Of a stretch of DNA of 64,000 nt, positions 25,807-35,999 are shown piece by piece. The DNA is from Calamus simplicifolius. Its lineage: Eukaryota > Streptophyta > Magnoliopsida > Arecales > Arecaceae. Where the stretch lies: positions 843,025 to 907,024 of the forward strand of contig UESW01003832.1 of assembly GCA_900491605.1 (NCBI GenBank), written 5' to 3'. Both the position numbers and the translations under genes were made by a program. Every line of letters begins with the position of its first letter. Within the stretch, counting starts at the first letter, position 1. The notes below the pieces were generated by a model. The model ran no database searches. It was not told the origin of the DNA and saw only the letters and a program-made list of their open reading frames with translations.

Positions 25807-26450
25807 CACTCTAGCTCGGTTTCCGAAGCCGCGTTATGACCTTCGCACCAACCCAATTATGGCCTCATAAAGGCCATGTGCATTTACCTGCTTTAAGGCA
25901 TTTAATGCCTTATCTCCTTCCATCATTAAGGCATTTATGGCTGCAACGTTGACCCTTGGCACCTTTTGCATGAGGAAGGATGGCGTCATAAAGCCGAGAC
26001 AAAGAGTTTTTGACTCCATGCTTCACAGAAGTCTGACTCGGCCAACCACATTGTACTTCGGCAGGTTCGGCCAACCTTATGCCTCGGCAACCCGAGCTAT
26101 TCTTATGCTACTGCTATCAAGGCCAGACCATTCCTCGGCCATTCGATCCGAGCTACTTCAGACCTCTGCGGAATCTGGCACGGGAGAGTTCAAATTCACT
26201 GTAACAGAATAAGATTCCAAACAAGGAATCATGCCAAGACGTGGCCTAGGACCTACAATAGTGGCCTAGGGACCATGCGGCCACTGAGTCTCGAGCCATC
26301 GGCCAGCTCTCCCCGCCTCCCAGCCGTCGATCCTCTAACTAACCAGATACGGATCCTACCGGCCCTGTAACAACCTGATTCGAATCCGTTTCGAATCCCA
26401 ACAACTTTCAGACCTCATCCAGAGCACGTCCAAGAAGTCAGGTGACCGCC

Positions 26451-26458
26451 TATAAATA
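26451..26458 (+). promoter_or_regulatory. LTR TATA box (5' LTR)
   Basis: TATAAATA, preceded by GGTGACCGCC. The same layout (GGTGACAACC then TATAAATA) recurs in the 3' LTR, so it is the likely U3 promoter core. Confidence 0.65.
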
Positions 26459-26499
26459 CTACCACCCTCAAGCCTCTTAGGTACGACGCCATCCCTGCG

Positions 26500-26706
26500 A
26501 TCCCCTCGTCCAGCTTCTTCTCTTGTCGCTGAAGAGGAGATCCGTCAGCAGATCCGGGAGATGCGTCAGGAGCTGGACGCTGCCAAGCAGGCCCATCCGC
26601 CTCAACCCAAGGCGGAGCAAGGCATCCCCTTCTCCAAAGGAATTATGGAGGAAGTAATTCCCTCCCATGTAAAGCTACCAGCCGTTGAACCCTACCGTCG
26701 GCCCTA
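26500..26706 (+). pseudogene. gag: gag N-terminal stub (Ty3/gypsy)
   Basis: An open plus-strand stretch of about 65 codons. A charged segment (AEEEIRQQIREMRQELDAAK) is followed by GIPFSKGIMEEVIPSHVKLP and AVEPY. The latter matches the conserved start of the gypsy capsid region, where a 'PF...IM...P...KLP...YDG' pattern is usual. After PY the sequence passes straight into the minisatellite and hits a stop, so the capsid and everything after it are lost. Confidence 0.7.
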
Positions 26707-26999
26707 GCCGACCTATCTTGCCCGTTGGCCCTAGCCGACCTACTTTGTCGTCGGTCCTAGCCGACCTATCTTGCTTGTCGGCCCTAGCCGACCTACTTTA
26801 TCGTCGGCCCTAGCCGACCCACTTTGCCTAGCCGACCTATTTTGCCTGTCGGCCCTAGCCGACCTATTTTGCCTGTCGGCCCTAGCCGACCTACTTTGTC
26901 GGTGGCCCTAGCTGACCTATTTCACCCGTCGGCCCTAGCTGATCTATTTCGTCTGTCGGCTCAAGCCGACCTACCCTGTCCTTCGGTCTTAACCGACTA
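26696..26999. repeat. 27-bp hairpin minisatellite
   Basis: About twelve units of 26-27 bases. The core GTCGGCCCTAGCCGAC is a perfect inverted repeat (6-bp arms, CCTA loop), followed by CTA(T/C)TTTGCC. One unit is a half copy, and the last three are more diverged (GCTGAC, AACCGAC). It replaces the rest of gag and pol. Confidence 0.93.
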
Positions 27000-27274
27000 G
27001 CCTCATCTCTCAAGTTTTAATTAGACACGAACCAAACCAGATCGTCTCTCAGTTCGCCAATCAAGGCCATCGCCCCGCCTTGGACCCAGCCAGTGTACCC
27101 CCGATCTTGGGATAAAAACGACCATGCAGCGCCAACAAGCCATACGTCGCTTAAGGTCAAGGCAAAATTTGAAGTGAAGGGTCACCCAAGAGAAAACACG
27201 CAAATGGAAGCAGAAAGTTCGTTCATTAAAAAGCATCAGGCAGAATTATAGAAAGCAAAACTCAGGGGTGGCTT

Positions 27275-30259
27275 TTAAAGGCTGGGAACCACATTAGTTC
27301 CAGAAGAACCCTCAGTTACGTCCGCAGAGGTGTGACTTGATTCGCCTTTCTTTAATATCTTCGCCCCCTCAGCGACAGTCTGCGATTGTCCTCCAGAGGC
27401 TGCGGCCTCGCTAGGACCCGGGACGGCACCAGGATCAGTATCGGAGGCGTCGACGTACTCATCCTCCTCTTCTCCCCGGAGTCACCAGCGTCAGGACCTT
27501 CGGCATCCAGGAAAGAGAGGTCCACTCTGGATGCTCGCTGGATATCCTGTCTCGGCATTCTTCCACTCCGAGTTGGAAAGTGTCAGTACCGATCATGTCC
27601 TGTTCCCCCTTGAGCATGGCGAGTTGTGTCTCAGCCTCGGCCATTTGGCTCCACAATAAAACAACCTGCCTCTCGGCTTCCGCGACCTAAGCTTGTAGAA
27701 AAACAATCTGCTCCTCGAACTCGTCGACCCGTGCCTCGAGTTCCGAACTTCTACTTCGGCTGGTTGCAAGCTCACCTTGCAGGGCCCGATTATCCAGTCC
27801 TAACCTCGCCATCTGCGAAACCGAAATCAGTCAGCACCACAAGGAATCAACAAAGAAAGTTAAAAAAGAGGGGGGAATAAGATCATACCTCCTCCTCTTG
27901 TCTGGCCAGCCTTTTGGTCAGCTCCTCGGCTTCACCCCTGACCCTTGTTCTATCAGCTCCAACCAACTCGACCCTCTTCTGGAGAGCGTTAATTCTCGAC
28001 TGCTTGTTTTCGACCTCTCCCCGGGCTTGAGATAGCTCGTTACTCAGCCGTGCTATCATCCCTTCGTGCCATTAGCACTGACTCTCAAGTCAGCGACTTC
28101 GCCATCGCGCCGCTGCAGCTTCTCCTCTATTTCATTGAGCATTCTGGTCAGGCGCCTTCTCTCATCGGTAGCCTCCTTCCCCAGCCGCCCCAGGCTCTCA
28201 TTGTGATCCCGCTGCATCGCCGCCAGTTCCTCGGAGTGTTTTGACTTAACTCGACCAACTCTGAGCACGCGTCATCATGCTTCGCCAGGAGCCCTGTAAC
28301 TCCTCCGCTCTACGCTTTTGCTTGGATGCTTCAGCTAGAGCGGCCTGATACGACGCCTTCATCCCTGCCAAGCTCCTATTGCTAGCGGCCAGGAGTTCCT
28401 CGAACTTCTCGGACACCTCTACTCGTGATCGGAGTTCGGCGTTGTCCTGGCCTGAACGCTGGCCCCCATCGCCAAACTCAGACGCCAACACATCGCCCGA
28501 GAAAGCAAAACACTCTGCGGGACAAAAGATGAGTAAGAATATGTGATTAAGTCAAATAGAAAGTATCCGCCGCCCAAGAATGGCGACTCACCCGAGAGGC
28601 GTAGGCCTGTGTCATCTTCATGAGGGTCGTATTATCAATATCGGGGAGAAGATGGATACTTTAGGCCACTCCCTGCTGCCCGAACGCGGCATCAACCAAC
28701 TCCAGGTCCGCAAACTTGTCCACCGAAGGATCCGCACCCGGGTACAAGGCCAACCTCATTAAGGCAGAAAACGCCTCCTCAACACCCACATTTGAGCTGC
28801 TGGGCTGGCCATCTCCACCCGAGGAACCAATCCGAGCGACCTCCGCCTGAGAGGCCTTCAACTTCTCAGCCTCTTCTATCAGAACCTTGGCTTGGGCCTC
28901 TTCGGACAATTCGGCCAACCCAAGCGCCAGCCTCCCCAAAATCCTTTTTGAAGGGGTCCCCATTGCAGGACTCTCACTTCGCTGTGCTTCTTCTCCCGAT
29001 CCGCCTCTTTCGGCCACGATCACATGCGTATCCTCCGCAGGCTCCGCCGAGATCTCTGTCCAGCCTGTTTCTTGACCCGCTACGGGCGGTCCAACGTCGC
29101 CATCCTCGGACTCCCCATTGAGGGCCCAAGAGGAAGCTCCTCCCGAACCTCGCCACCGACGGCCATTCTCTCTTGCTCTCCTGCTGAAGTCGGGAGTGAG
29201 CCTGCGGTGGCGGAAGGCCCCCCAGAAACGACAACTTCCGTCGAATCCATCATCGGCTCATCTTTCAAAGGGGATGCGGCCGGAGGATCCAATGGGATCT
29301 TATCCGAACTATCCGATAGCTCCACCACGGGGGGACAAGGGATCTCAACTTCCCTCCTCAAGTCCTCCTTCGCCCCCGACGCTCTCGTCGTGGTCACTCC
29401 GGCGTCCGACGAGCCTCCTGCAGAAGTATGAGCCCTTTTCTTGGGCCTACTTCTCTCCGTACCGCTGCTCTCCCCTGGGCGCTTGCCTCTCTTCCTATTG
29501 ACGAGACTCAACAATGCCGACCTCTTGGCTGTAAGAACGAAACCTATGCGATTAAATCCAAACACGTTCGTCGGGATAACAAATGGCAGAGGAAACAAAA
29601 GAGGGAACTCACCTTGCGGGTCCAGAGGACTGAGCCCGGCCGCAAAAAGGGCTCCCTCCGATAACAAATCATTGGCTGAGAACACCTGGCCATTGCGAAG
29701 GATATCCAGATCTTTCTCCTTCCGCTCTGACAAAACTGGATGCGTTTCCGCATCCCTAACGAAGTTTCCCCATTTCCGAGGGAAGTCCGAACCGACGTTC
29801 CCCTCGGCGATGACGAATCGACTCTTCCATCCCTTTATGGAGGACGGCTTATCTACAATCACGTGAAGGACCTCCGAGGTCCGATGTAAGGCCACTCTGA
29901 TTTCCTCCCAGGTATTAGATGGTAGCAGGCGCGAAAAGGGGGAGAGTGGCGACGATCCGAATCTGATGGCACATCGAGATAAACCCGATAATGCTCCGCC
30001 AACTGTTTGGAGCCACCATCGCTGGACAAATGTTGTAGTGCGCCATGATTTCCTTCACCAAGGGATGAAGCGGAAACTGAAGGCCTGCCTTCAAGCTATC
30101 TTCATAGATGAAGACTCCATCCTCCAAATCCCGTGAGACTCTATATTCAGGTCCCGGCAGTCGCAGGATGACGTCCGGGGGTATGCCATACCTCTGGCGA
30201 ATCTTCCCCACATCCTCAGCAACGATCTCCGAAGCTACGTCGTCGGGGCTCATCGTCAT
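27275..30259 (-). pseudogene. Antisense ORF with introns ('transposase, gypsy type' / PF04195-like)
   Basis: Plant repeat protein of the kind annotated as putative gypsy-type transposase. True function is unknown. The start at 30259 gives MTMSPDDVASEIVAEDVGKI. Next come IPPDVILRLPGPEYRVSRD and FPLHPLVKEIMAHYNICPAM, then GWKSRFVIAEGN, a basic KRSRPKKRA-type segment, and a long acidic/Ser-rich and coiled-coil region (28500-28060). The end EEDEYVDASDTDPGAV runs to a TAA stop at 27275. Three short GT-AG introns are visible: 29612-29529, 28592-28515 and 27888-27813. A frameshift near 29910-29940 and the loss of part of the conserved core suggest it is broken. It lies opposite to the LTR direction. 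The family name is from recall and the exon chain between introns is partly inferred. Confidence 0.68.
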
Positions 30260-30732
30260 CTTAGCCGAGAAAAATACCAGGCAAAACGGCAAACATTGCA
30301 GAGGGCAAGACTCTTTGAAAAACAAAACGAGAGAATATTACGAACATATATAGTGCGGCTATCGTTTTGCTTCCCCACTAAGGAAGCCATCTTAAGAAGA
30401 TGAGGCACCTCGTCCGAGGCGTCCGGAACCGCCTCGACAAACGCCACATTAATCGGGATTCACAACGTGGCATTTTCCCAACCGTCACTCTCAGAGGAGC
30501 CTTACCCACGAAGGCATGATGATCTTGCTGCATTAATTAGGGCATCATTGCGTAGGCAATCGGGTACGCGCACCCAAATACAGATCATGCCGCCTAGGCC
30601 TATACTCCCTACGCCCGAACCTACGCTTCGAACTAGGGAGTGGAGGGCATGTGTTGGGGGTAAAATCATCATTGCATCAATATACGTGCAAGGAGGCTAA
30701 GACCGACCCCTCCCTCCGCCCGCCATGATGTC

Positions 30733-30951
30733 CCCGAGCTCCCATAGTTCAGCCTCCCGAGCTTCCCGTAGCTCGACCTTCACTTCCCGAGCTTCCCGTA
30801 GCTCGACCTTCACTTCCCGAGCTCCCATAGCTCGGCTCCCCCGAGCTTCCATAGCTCGGCCCCCCGAGTTTCCCGAAGCTCGGCCTCCCCGAGCTTCCAT
30901 AGTTCGGCCTCCCGAGCTCCCATAGCTCGGCCTCCCCGAGCTTCCGTAGCC
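30733..30951. repeat. Hairpin minisatellite in the 3' LTR
   Basis: Nine or so units of 23-30 bases built on CCGAGCTTCCATAGCTCGG. Each unit is an inverted repeat with 7-bp arms and a 5-base loop. Two adjacent 30-base units (with ACCTTCACTT) are identical. The open frames across it are repeat artefacts. Confidence 0.9.
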
Positions 30952-31019
30952 CAATCTTTTCCACAGCTCATCTCTCCCGAGCGATCCATGATCCGATATT
31001 CACCCCCGCGGAACCTGGC

Positions 31020-32461
31020 TGTTGGCCCAGATGACAACCCAAGAGGGGGGGTGAATTGGGTTCTTTAAAAAAAATTTAAACCTTTTGAAATATTTGTTTG
31101 CTTAGTGTGAGTGAAAGTGAATGCAGATGCAAAAACAAAATACAATCAATAAGATAGAGATAGAGATAGAGATAAAGGAGACACGACAAACACAAAGATT
31201 TTATAGTGGTTCGGTGTATCCAACACCTACGTCCACTCCCAAGATTCACTTGGGTCCACACTATAATCTTCCTTGATTACAGCCGAGTTGTTTTACAAGC
31301 TCACAACTCAAACTTGTTGTTTTCCCAAGATCACAACGAACCCAGCCGGTTTTCCGGGCTCACCAGCACAAAAACCCTAACACAAGCTATACCAAGCTTG
31401 TACCGAGGTAAGACTACCTCCACTAGTTCAATCCCCCAGATTGAACTAGACACAAACAAAAGAAATATTGTTTTTCAAGTACACAGCTCCTTAATGAGAA
31501 ATAATCAAGTAAATGAACAAGGTTTAGAAAAGCCTGATTTGTAGTTGGTTGGCTTTTGAGCTTTTCTTCTTTTCTTTTTCTTCTTCCTTGCTAGATTGAA
31601 TCAAGCCTCAGCTCCGATTCTTCACAGTTGAAGCAGTTGAGAAGGATTAAAAAGCAAGAAACTGATCCTCTTTCTCCAATTTGAGAAATCCACCAAAACT
31701 TTGATTTGAATGCCTTGGATTCCTCTTGAGCTTTTTGGAGTGGAGTGGATTTGAGATAGAAGGTTTTTTCTCTTGAGATTCAGGCTCTCTCTTTTTCGGA
31801 TTTTTGAATTGGGATTTCTCTATTTCCGTTTTTCTTCTTTGTTTTTCCATTCTTGTTTTTGAATGATAGTCTTCCCTTTTTATAGATTTCTTTCAAACCA
31901 TTTTTGGAAGAAAACTATCCGTTGGAGTGTACCTTGCAACAAAATATATCCGTTAGAAATAAAGTAAAATAGAAATATTACCGTTAGAGCTGATCTGACA
32001 ATTTGATTTTTCGTTCCAGGTGGGTTGGAGTCGACTCTAACATTTTTGGAGTCGGCTCTAACTCGAAACACTTTAATCCGTTAATTCTGGAGTCGTCTCT
32101 GACTTTTCTGGGGTCGACAAGAAACTTTTCTGGAGTCGACTCTAACAGACCCGGAGTCGACTCTAAGTCGGGGCCAGAAAAATCAACGTTCTGTCTTTTC
32201 TATTGGAGTCGGCTCTAACAGTCTCAGAGTCGACTCTAACTTCCGTGCCAGATACTGGAGTCGGCTCTGTGATTCTCGGAGTTGACTCTAATGTCTGCAA
32301 TCTTACCTAGACATTAGATTCGATCCAGAACAAGATTTAACTCCTGATTTTGATCATTCAATCGACTTATAATCTGAAAAACTTAATCAAAATCATTAGA
32401 GCCTTCAATTGTTATACTCAAATAGTTTTGTTAATCATCAAAATCATCAATTGGGTCAACA
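31020..32461 (+). mobile_element. Solo LTR nested in the gypsy 3' LTR (copia type, SIRE-like?)
   Basis: 1442 bases beginning TGTTGGCCCAGATGACAACC and ending GGGTCAACA, flanked by CTGGC at 31015-31019 and 32462-32466. These are a complete pair of LTR termini (TGTTG/CAACA) and a 5-bp target duplication. It contains the phrase TTATAGTGGTTCGGTG and the word CCTACGTCCACTCC, which I associate with long LTRs of the copia SIRE/Maximus branch; that assignment is from memory. There is no internal coding region, so it is the product of LTR-LTR recombination. The open frames at 31206-32218 are not genes. Confidence 0.88.
32026..32291. repeat. Array of GAGTCGACTC palindromes
   Basis: Within the solo LTR the 10-base palindrome GAGTCGACTC, usually followed by TAAC, occurs four times exactly. 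Variants (GAGTCGGCTC, GAGTCGTCTC, GAGTTGACTC) occur five or six times, at irregular 20-60 base spacing. Confidence 0.85.
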
Positions 32462-32721
32462 CTGGCGCAGGAGAGCCTAAGCCTATCGTAGCAGTATCTC
32501 AGGCAAAGAATCATGTCGAAAGGTGGCCTAGGGCCTAACACAGCTACTTGAGATCTACCCACCTACCAGATCTCAAGCCATCGAGGAGCTCTCCTAGCCG
32601 TCGATCCCTTAACAAACAGGATACGGATCCCAACGGCCTCATAACAGCCCGATTCGATCCATCTCCGTATCCTAACAACCCTCGAACCTTTCAGAAGGCG
32701 CTCAAGATCCAGGTGACAACC

Positions 32722-32729
32722 TATAAATA
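32722..32729 (+). promoter_or_regulatory. LTR TATA box (3' LTR)
   Basis: TATAAATA in the same context as the box in the 5' LTR. It is the presumed U3 core promoter. Confidence 0.6.
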
Positions 32730-33483
32730 TGGCACTCCCATATTCCCTCAGGTATGCGCTCACTCTCACTCTCCCACTCTCCCCTACTGCTAATCGGCAC
32801 TCCCTCCTCTTTCCGTGAGCTCCCGATCGGTCACCCCTGGAGAGACTCCCTGGAGAGATCCACCTCCCCATTTTCTGTTGATCGCCGATTCCTCCCACTG
32901 ACTTGAGCGTCGGAGGGTCTTTCGCGGAGGGTCACCCCCAACGCCTCTCGCGTGAGGACTTCTGTGCAGGTCCTGCCCCAGGAGATCGACTGCGCCCGAG
33001 TTGAAGGATGGATCCCGGCAGCAACACAAACTAATTTTTTTTTCTTTTTAAAATACTAGCAGATGCTCATTATCAACTGATTTCATGCTAATCTATACTT
33101 ATAAAAGATGCATATATAGGCCAAAAAGAACTAGCATAACGGTAGAAAAGAAAAAAAATGTAAAATTAATCCAACAGAAGCAGCATCCAAAATTAATTGA
33201 TTAATCTTTCTTTGTTAGAAGATTTCCAAAGACCCTTTTAAGATTAGGGACAAAGATTTATACCTTCAAAGGAGCTGCAGCTTTCCAGATCGGTTTGACT
33301 GTTGACCATTTCAAATGTTTTACAACAGCCATTATGATGGTCACACACCCACATTAGGTTGATCAAGCACAAGTCTGTAAAGACGGCATGATAATAGTCC
33401 ATCAGATTCTGAGATTCCTAGGCGCACATAACGGATATATTTGGGGAAAAGTCTTTCTGCACCGAAAATGGTGCAGGAAGACT

Positions 33484-33583
33484 GCACCGGCGCGCGGCAT
33501 TGGCCGCGCGCCCGTGCGGGCGCGCGTGTCGCGCTCGACACGCGCGTCTGCACAGGCGCGCGGCCAATGCCGCACGCCGGTGC
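33484..33583. repeat. 100-bp GC-rich near-perfect hairpin
   Basis: The 28-base arms at 33484-33511 and 33556-33583 are reverse complements with a single mismatch. A second stem sits inside (GCGCGTGTC / GACACGCGC around a GCGCTC loop). A smaller stem (CTGCACC...GGTGCAG) lies just upstream at 33458-33477. GC content is far above the surroundings. Confidence 0.92.
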
Positions 33584-33969
33584 GTGACTTAGTGCACTAA
33601 GTCGTTTCCTATATTTGATTGGTTAAGCCTCAAATTTGTGACAATCATCCAACCAACCAAGAGAGGTAACCAAAATAAATAAATAAATAACAATATAAAA
33701 AAAGAGAAGCATTTGTTACTGATATACCAACTGTGAGGAGACATAAAAGGCTGTTACTTCAATCATAAATCATGAACAAATGGGAAAAAAAAAATCATAA
33801 AACTTAATCCACTGCCATGCGATGCTAAGAGAGTCGGCTCACTACTCTACAGGTAATTGATTCTTTTGTATTGTAACCTATAATTGCATTTATCAACCGT
33901 ACCAAACCTCCTAGGTCCAGCTTTTCAATCTCCTCCCTCATGCTTTATTTATAGTTATTTATAGAAAAA

Positions 33970-34130
33970 GTATCAAGAAAAGGATCGCACTCCTTTCAAG
34001 CTCGGACACTTCATTGCCATTCTGTTCATAACCAGCTTCCAATTGGTTTTCCCTAACAGCCGATGCCCACCCACCAACCTCCCCCGAAGAGGAAGGCCAT
34101 TCAGCCGAGAGAAATCGTACCTCTATTATA
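33970..34130 (-). repeat. Dispersed repeat, copy 2
   Basis: Reverse-complement match to 21955-22121. The flank at 33967 (AGTATCAAGAAAAGGATCGCA) also resembles 25295-25315 (AGTATCAAGACAAGGATCGCA), so a third partial copy may abut the gypsy element. Confidence 0.65.
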
Positions 34131-34599
34131 TGAAATGGCGATTTCTGTGCGGGATGAAGGAGGAAGGATGAGGTGAAAGTGACCAAATAGCATTTTTTAT
34201 TTTAACATCATTTTTTACAAAATCTTTGTATCTCACATTTTTCTTTTAAAACCGATGCCAAAAGATACCGGTTTAAAAAACGACTCAGGAAAGAGGGGCC
34301 TCATCAGATCTTATATTTTGTAATATGAAATAATATATGCAAGAGCAAGAGAACATTGCATATATCTTGTACATTCATTTGTTTCTGCTTTATTTCTTTA
34401 TGGGTTGTTCCACATTTTAAAAGTTGAATAATTTTAATAAGATACATGCTGTGTCAATTTTACTTAAATTGAGTTTCACAAAGTAGGGCTCAAATTATGC
34501 AAGATAAAAGTATCTCATTTCTCACTACCTCACCTCATTCACCATAATTTAGTTAAGGAGTCTTCCATCTTCCCTTTTTATTCATTACTTTTTGATTTA

Positions 34600-35050
34600 T
34601 TTTTTTGTTACTTTCTCTTCTTCTTCTTTTTTTTTTTTTTTTTTTTGCTTTCTCTTTTCTTCTTAATTCTTTTTTCTTTCTTTCTTTTATTTTTTTATTT
34701 TTTTCTGGCCCTTTCTTCTACTTTTCCTATCTTCTTTTTTTTCTTCTTATCCTTTCTTCCCACCCTGCCTACTCGCCTTTTTTTTCTGGCTCTATTCCTT
34801 TTCACTCTTTTCTCTTTCATTTCTTTTTTTCTCTTCGTGTTTATTTCTTCTTTTTCTCTTTTTTTTTTTCCTTTATTTCTTTTCTTTTTTACTTTTCTTT
34901 TTCTTAATTCATTCCCTCTTTTCTTTTTTTTTCTTTATTTCATCTCTTTCTTTTTTTTCCTTCTTTTTTTTATCTTCTTTTTTTCTTTTTTGGTCCCTTA
35001 CTTTATTTATTTGTTTTTTCTTTCCTCTTTCTTTTTCTACTTAGGCTTCA
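34600..35050. repeat. 450-bp polypyrimidine tract
   Basis: Almost entirely T with scattered C on the plus strand. Two long overlapping Phe/Leu/Ser-rich open frames result from the composition (TTT, TTC, CTT codons) and are not credible membrane proteins. Confidence 0.9.
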
Positions 35051-35433
35051 TTTAATTGCTAAGTTTCATAAAAAAAGTCGGTCGATATTTATATTGACCA
35101 ACTTATTCATATACCTTTAGTGTAGTTAAAAGTGTAAGATAGGTAAGTCAAATTTTTATGGTATTATTCATGGATGTGATAAATTGATTTCTCATCGATT
35201 AGGAAATTTACTTATTATTTTTCCTAAAATAGTTTTTACCTTTTCTTACAATTCTTGCTCTCTTTATCTATAATAAATCTTAACCTAGGCAGCACTTCTA
35301 TAATCTCTATCAAATTTTCAAACAAAAGATTAGTAAATACTAATAAATTTAGTGGCTATCTTTTCTCTCTTCCTATTTTTTTCATCAAAGTTTTGGTCGT
35401 ATTTAATAAAGAATGGAGCTAAGAAGATGATCT

Positions 35434-35999
35434 TTTTGGAAAAAGTGTAAATAAAAAAAAAAGAAACGTCCGCAAGTTGCGCTGAGTGAACGTAGGAAGG
35501 CAACATTCATCAACATCCAGAAATGGCCTAAACAATTAATTTTGTAAGTCGTGGTTTGGGGCTAACGGCTATTAGGCTTTAAGGCCATTATGGGGACCGA
35601 GCTGTTAAAGCTTTTATGGGAATAGGCTTAAGGATTCAATATAGAGTAGAATGATTTAGAATAGCATATAAGTTTTTTTATTTCATTTTATTTCTATATT
35701 TTATTAATCTTTTCTTGGGCATTTGAAAGTAATCATTGAGTTTGCACCTTCACACGATCGTGCTCGTAGTAGGAGGATCGGATCGAGCCGGATCATTGTA
35801 CCTTACGGACAGATCGCCAATAACCTGCACGAAGGGGCAAAAATCTGATCCTTATGGTAGTGTCTAACACGCCTCGGTTCTGGTTTGATCCATATCTTAT
35901 TTTGTTTTTTACTTTATTTTATATTTAAAATTCTATAATATATTTCTAGCAATTTCTAGGAAAGGATATTTTGCTAAGATCAAAAATAATTTTTCAACA
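35434..35999 (+). repeat. 5' LTR of the deleted copia element
   Basis: It shares long phrases with 38193-38762, for example CCTTCACACGATCGTGCTCG and CTAGGAAAGGATATTTTGC. It ends with CAACA. Confidence 0.85.

Larger units (their letters stand above)
25385..26480 (+). repeat. 5' LTR of the gypsy element (3' end deleted)
   Basis: It begins TGATGAGGGGTAAAATC and matches the 3' LTR at its start and from about 26190 to the TATA box at 26451. Sequence equivalent to the last 300 bases of the 3' LTR is missing, and the primer-binding site with it. The U3 part carries a 28-bp minisatellite not found in the 3' LTR. The open frames reported across it are by-products of that repeat. Confidence 0.78.
30652..33026 (+). 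repeat. 3' LTR of the gypsy element (interrupted)
   Basis: It begins TGTTGGGGGTAAAATC after a purine-rich tract and ends GCAACA. Without the nested insertion it is about 930 bases. It holds its own 23-30-bp minisatellite at 30733-30951, a TATA box at 32722-32729, and an R/U5 region missing from the 5' LTR. Confidence 0.82.
25380..33031. mobile_element. Ty3/gypsy LTR element, internally deleted, with nested solo LTR
   Basis: One integrated element. It starts with TG at 25385 and ends with CA at 33026, and CAAAC is duplicated at 25380-25384 and 33027-33031. The LTRs match at their starts (GGGGTAAAATC, TCATTGCAT) and in their 3' parts (TGGCCTAGG, GCCGTCGATC, ATACGGATCC, CTATAAATA). The interior holds a gag stub, a 27-bp minisatellite and a long antisense ORF; protease, RT, RNase H and integrase are absent. 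A purine-rich tract (30635-30648) stands just before the 3' LTR. Elements of the Tat branch of Ty3/gypsy are known to carry extra ORFs, including antisense ones, so I infer a deleted Tat-like element. The LTRs are only about 70% alike, so it is old. Confidence 0.85.
33032..34599. other. Intergenic sequence with hairpin and dispersed repeat
   Basis: No gene is seen. It holds the long GC-rich hairpin at 33484-33583 and the second copy of the dispersed repeat at about 33970-34130; the rest is AT-rich. The minus-strand open frame at 33959-34186 lies on the repeat and is not conserved in its partner. Confidence 0.55.

Noticed and set aside
25588..25856. Cys-Trp-Pro repeat frames on the minus strand
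   Set aside because: Translation of the 28-bp minisatellite, open in two frames at once.
29024..29866. Several plus-strand frames of 75-141 codons
   Set aside because: They are shadows opposite the antisense ORF of the gypsy element, which has the recognisable domains and splice signals.
30697..31037. Gly/Glu/Ser-rich frames on both strands
   Set aside because: Products of the hairpin minisatellite in the LTR; overlapping in all frames.
31206..32218. Open frames in the solo LTR
   Set aside because: The region has complete LTR ends and a target duplication, so it is non-coding.
34605..35055. Two long Phe/Leu-rich frames that look like membrane proteins
   Set aside because: They lie wholly in a T/C-only tract; any frame is open there and the residues simply reflect TTT, TTC, CTT and TCT codons.
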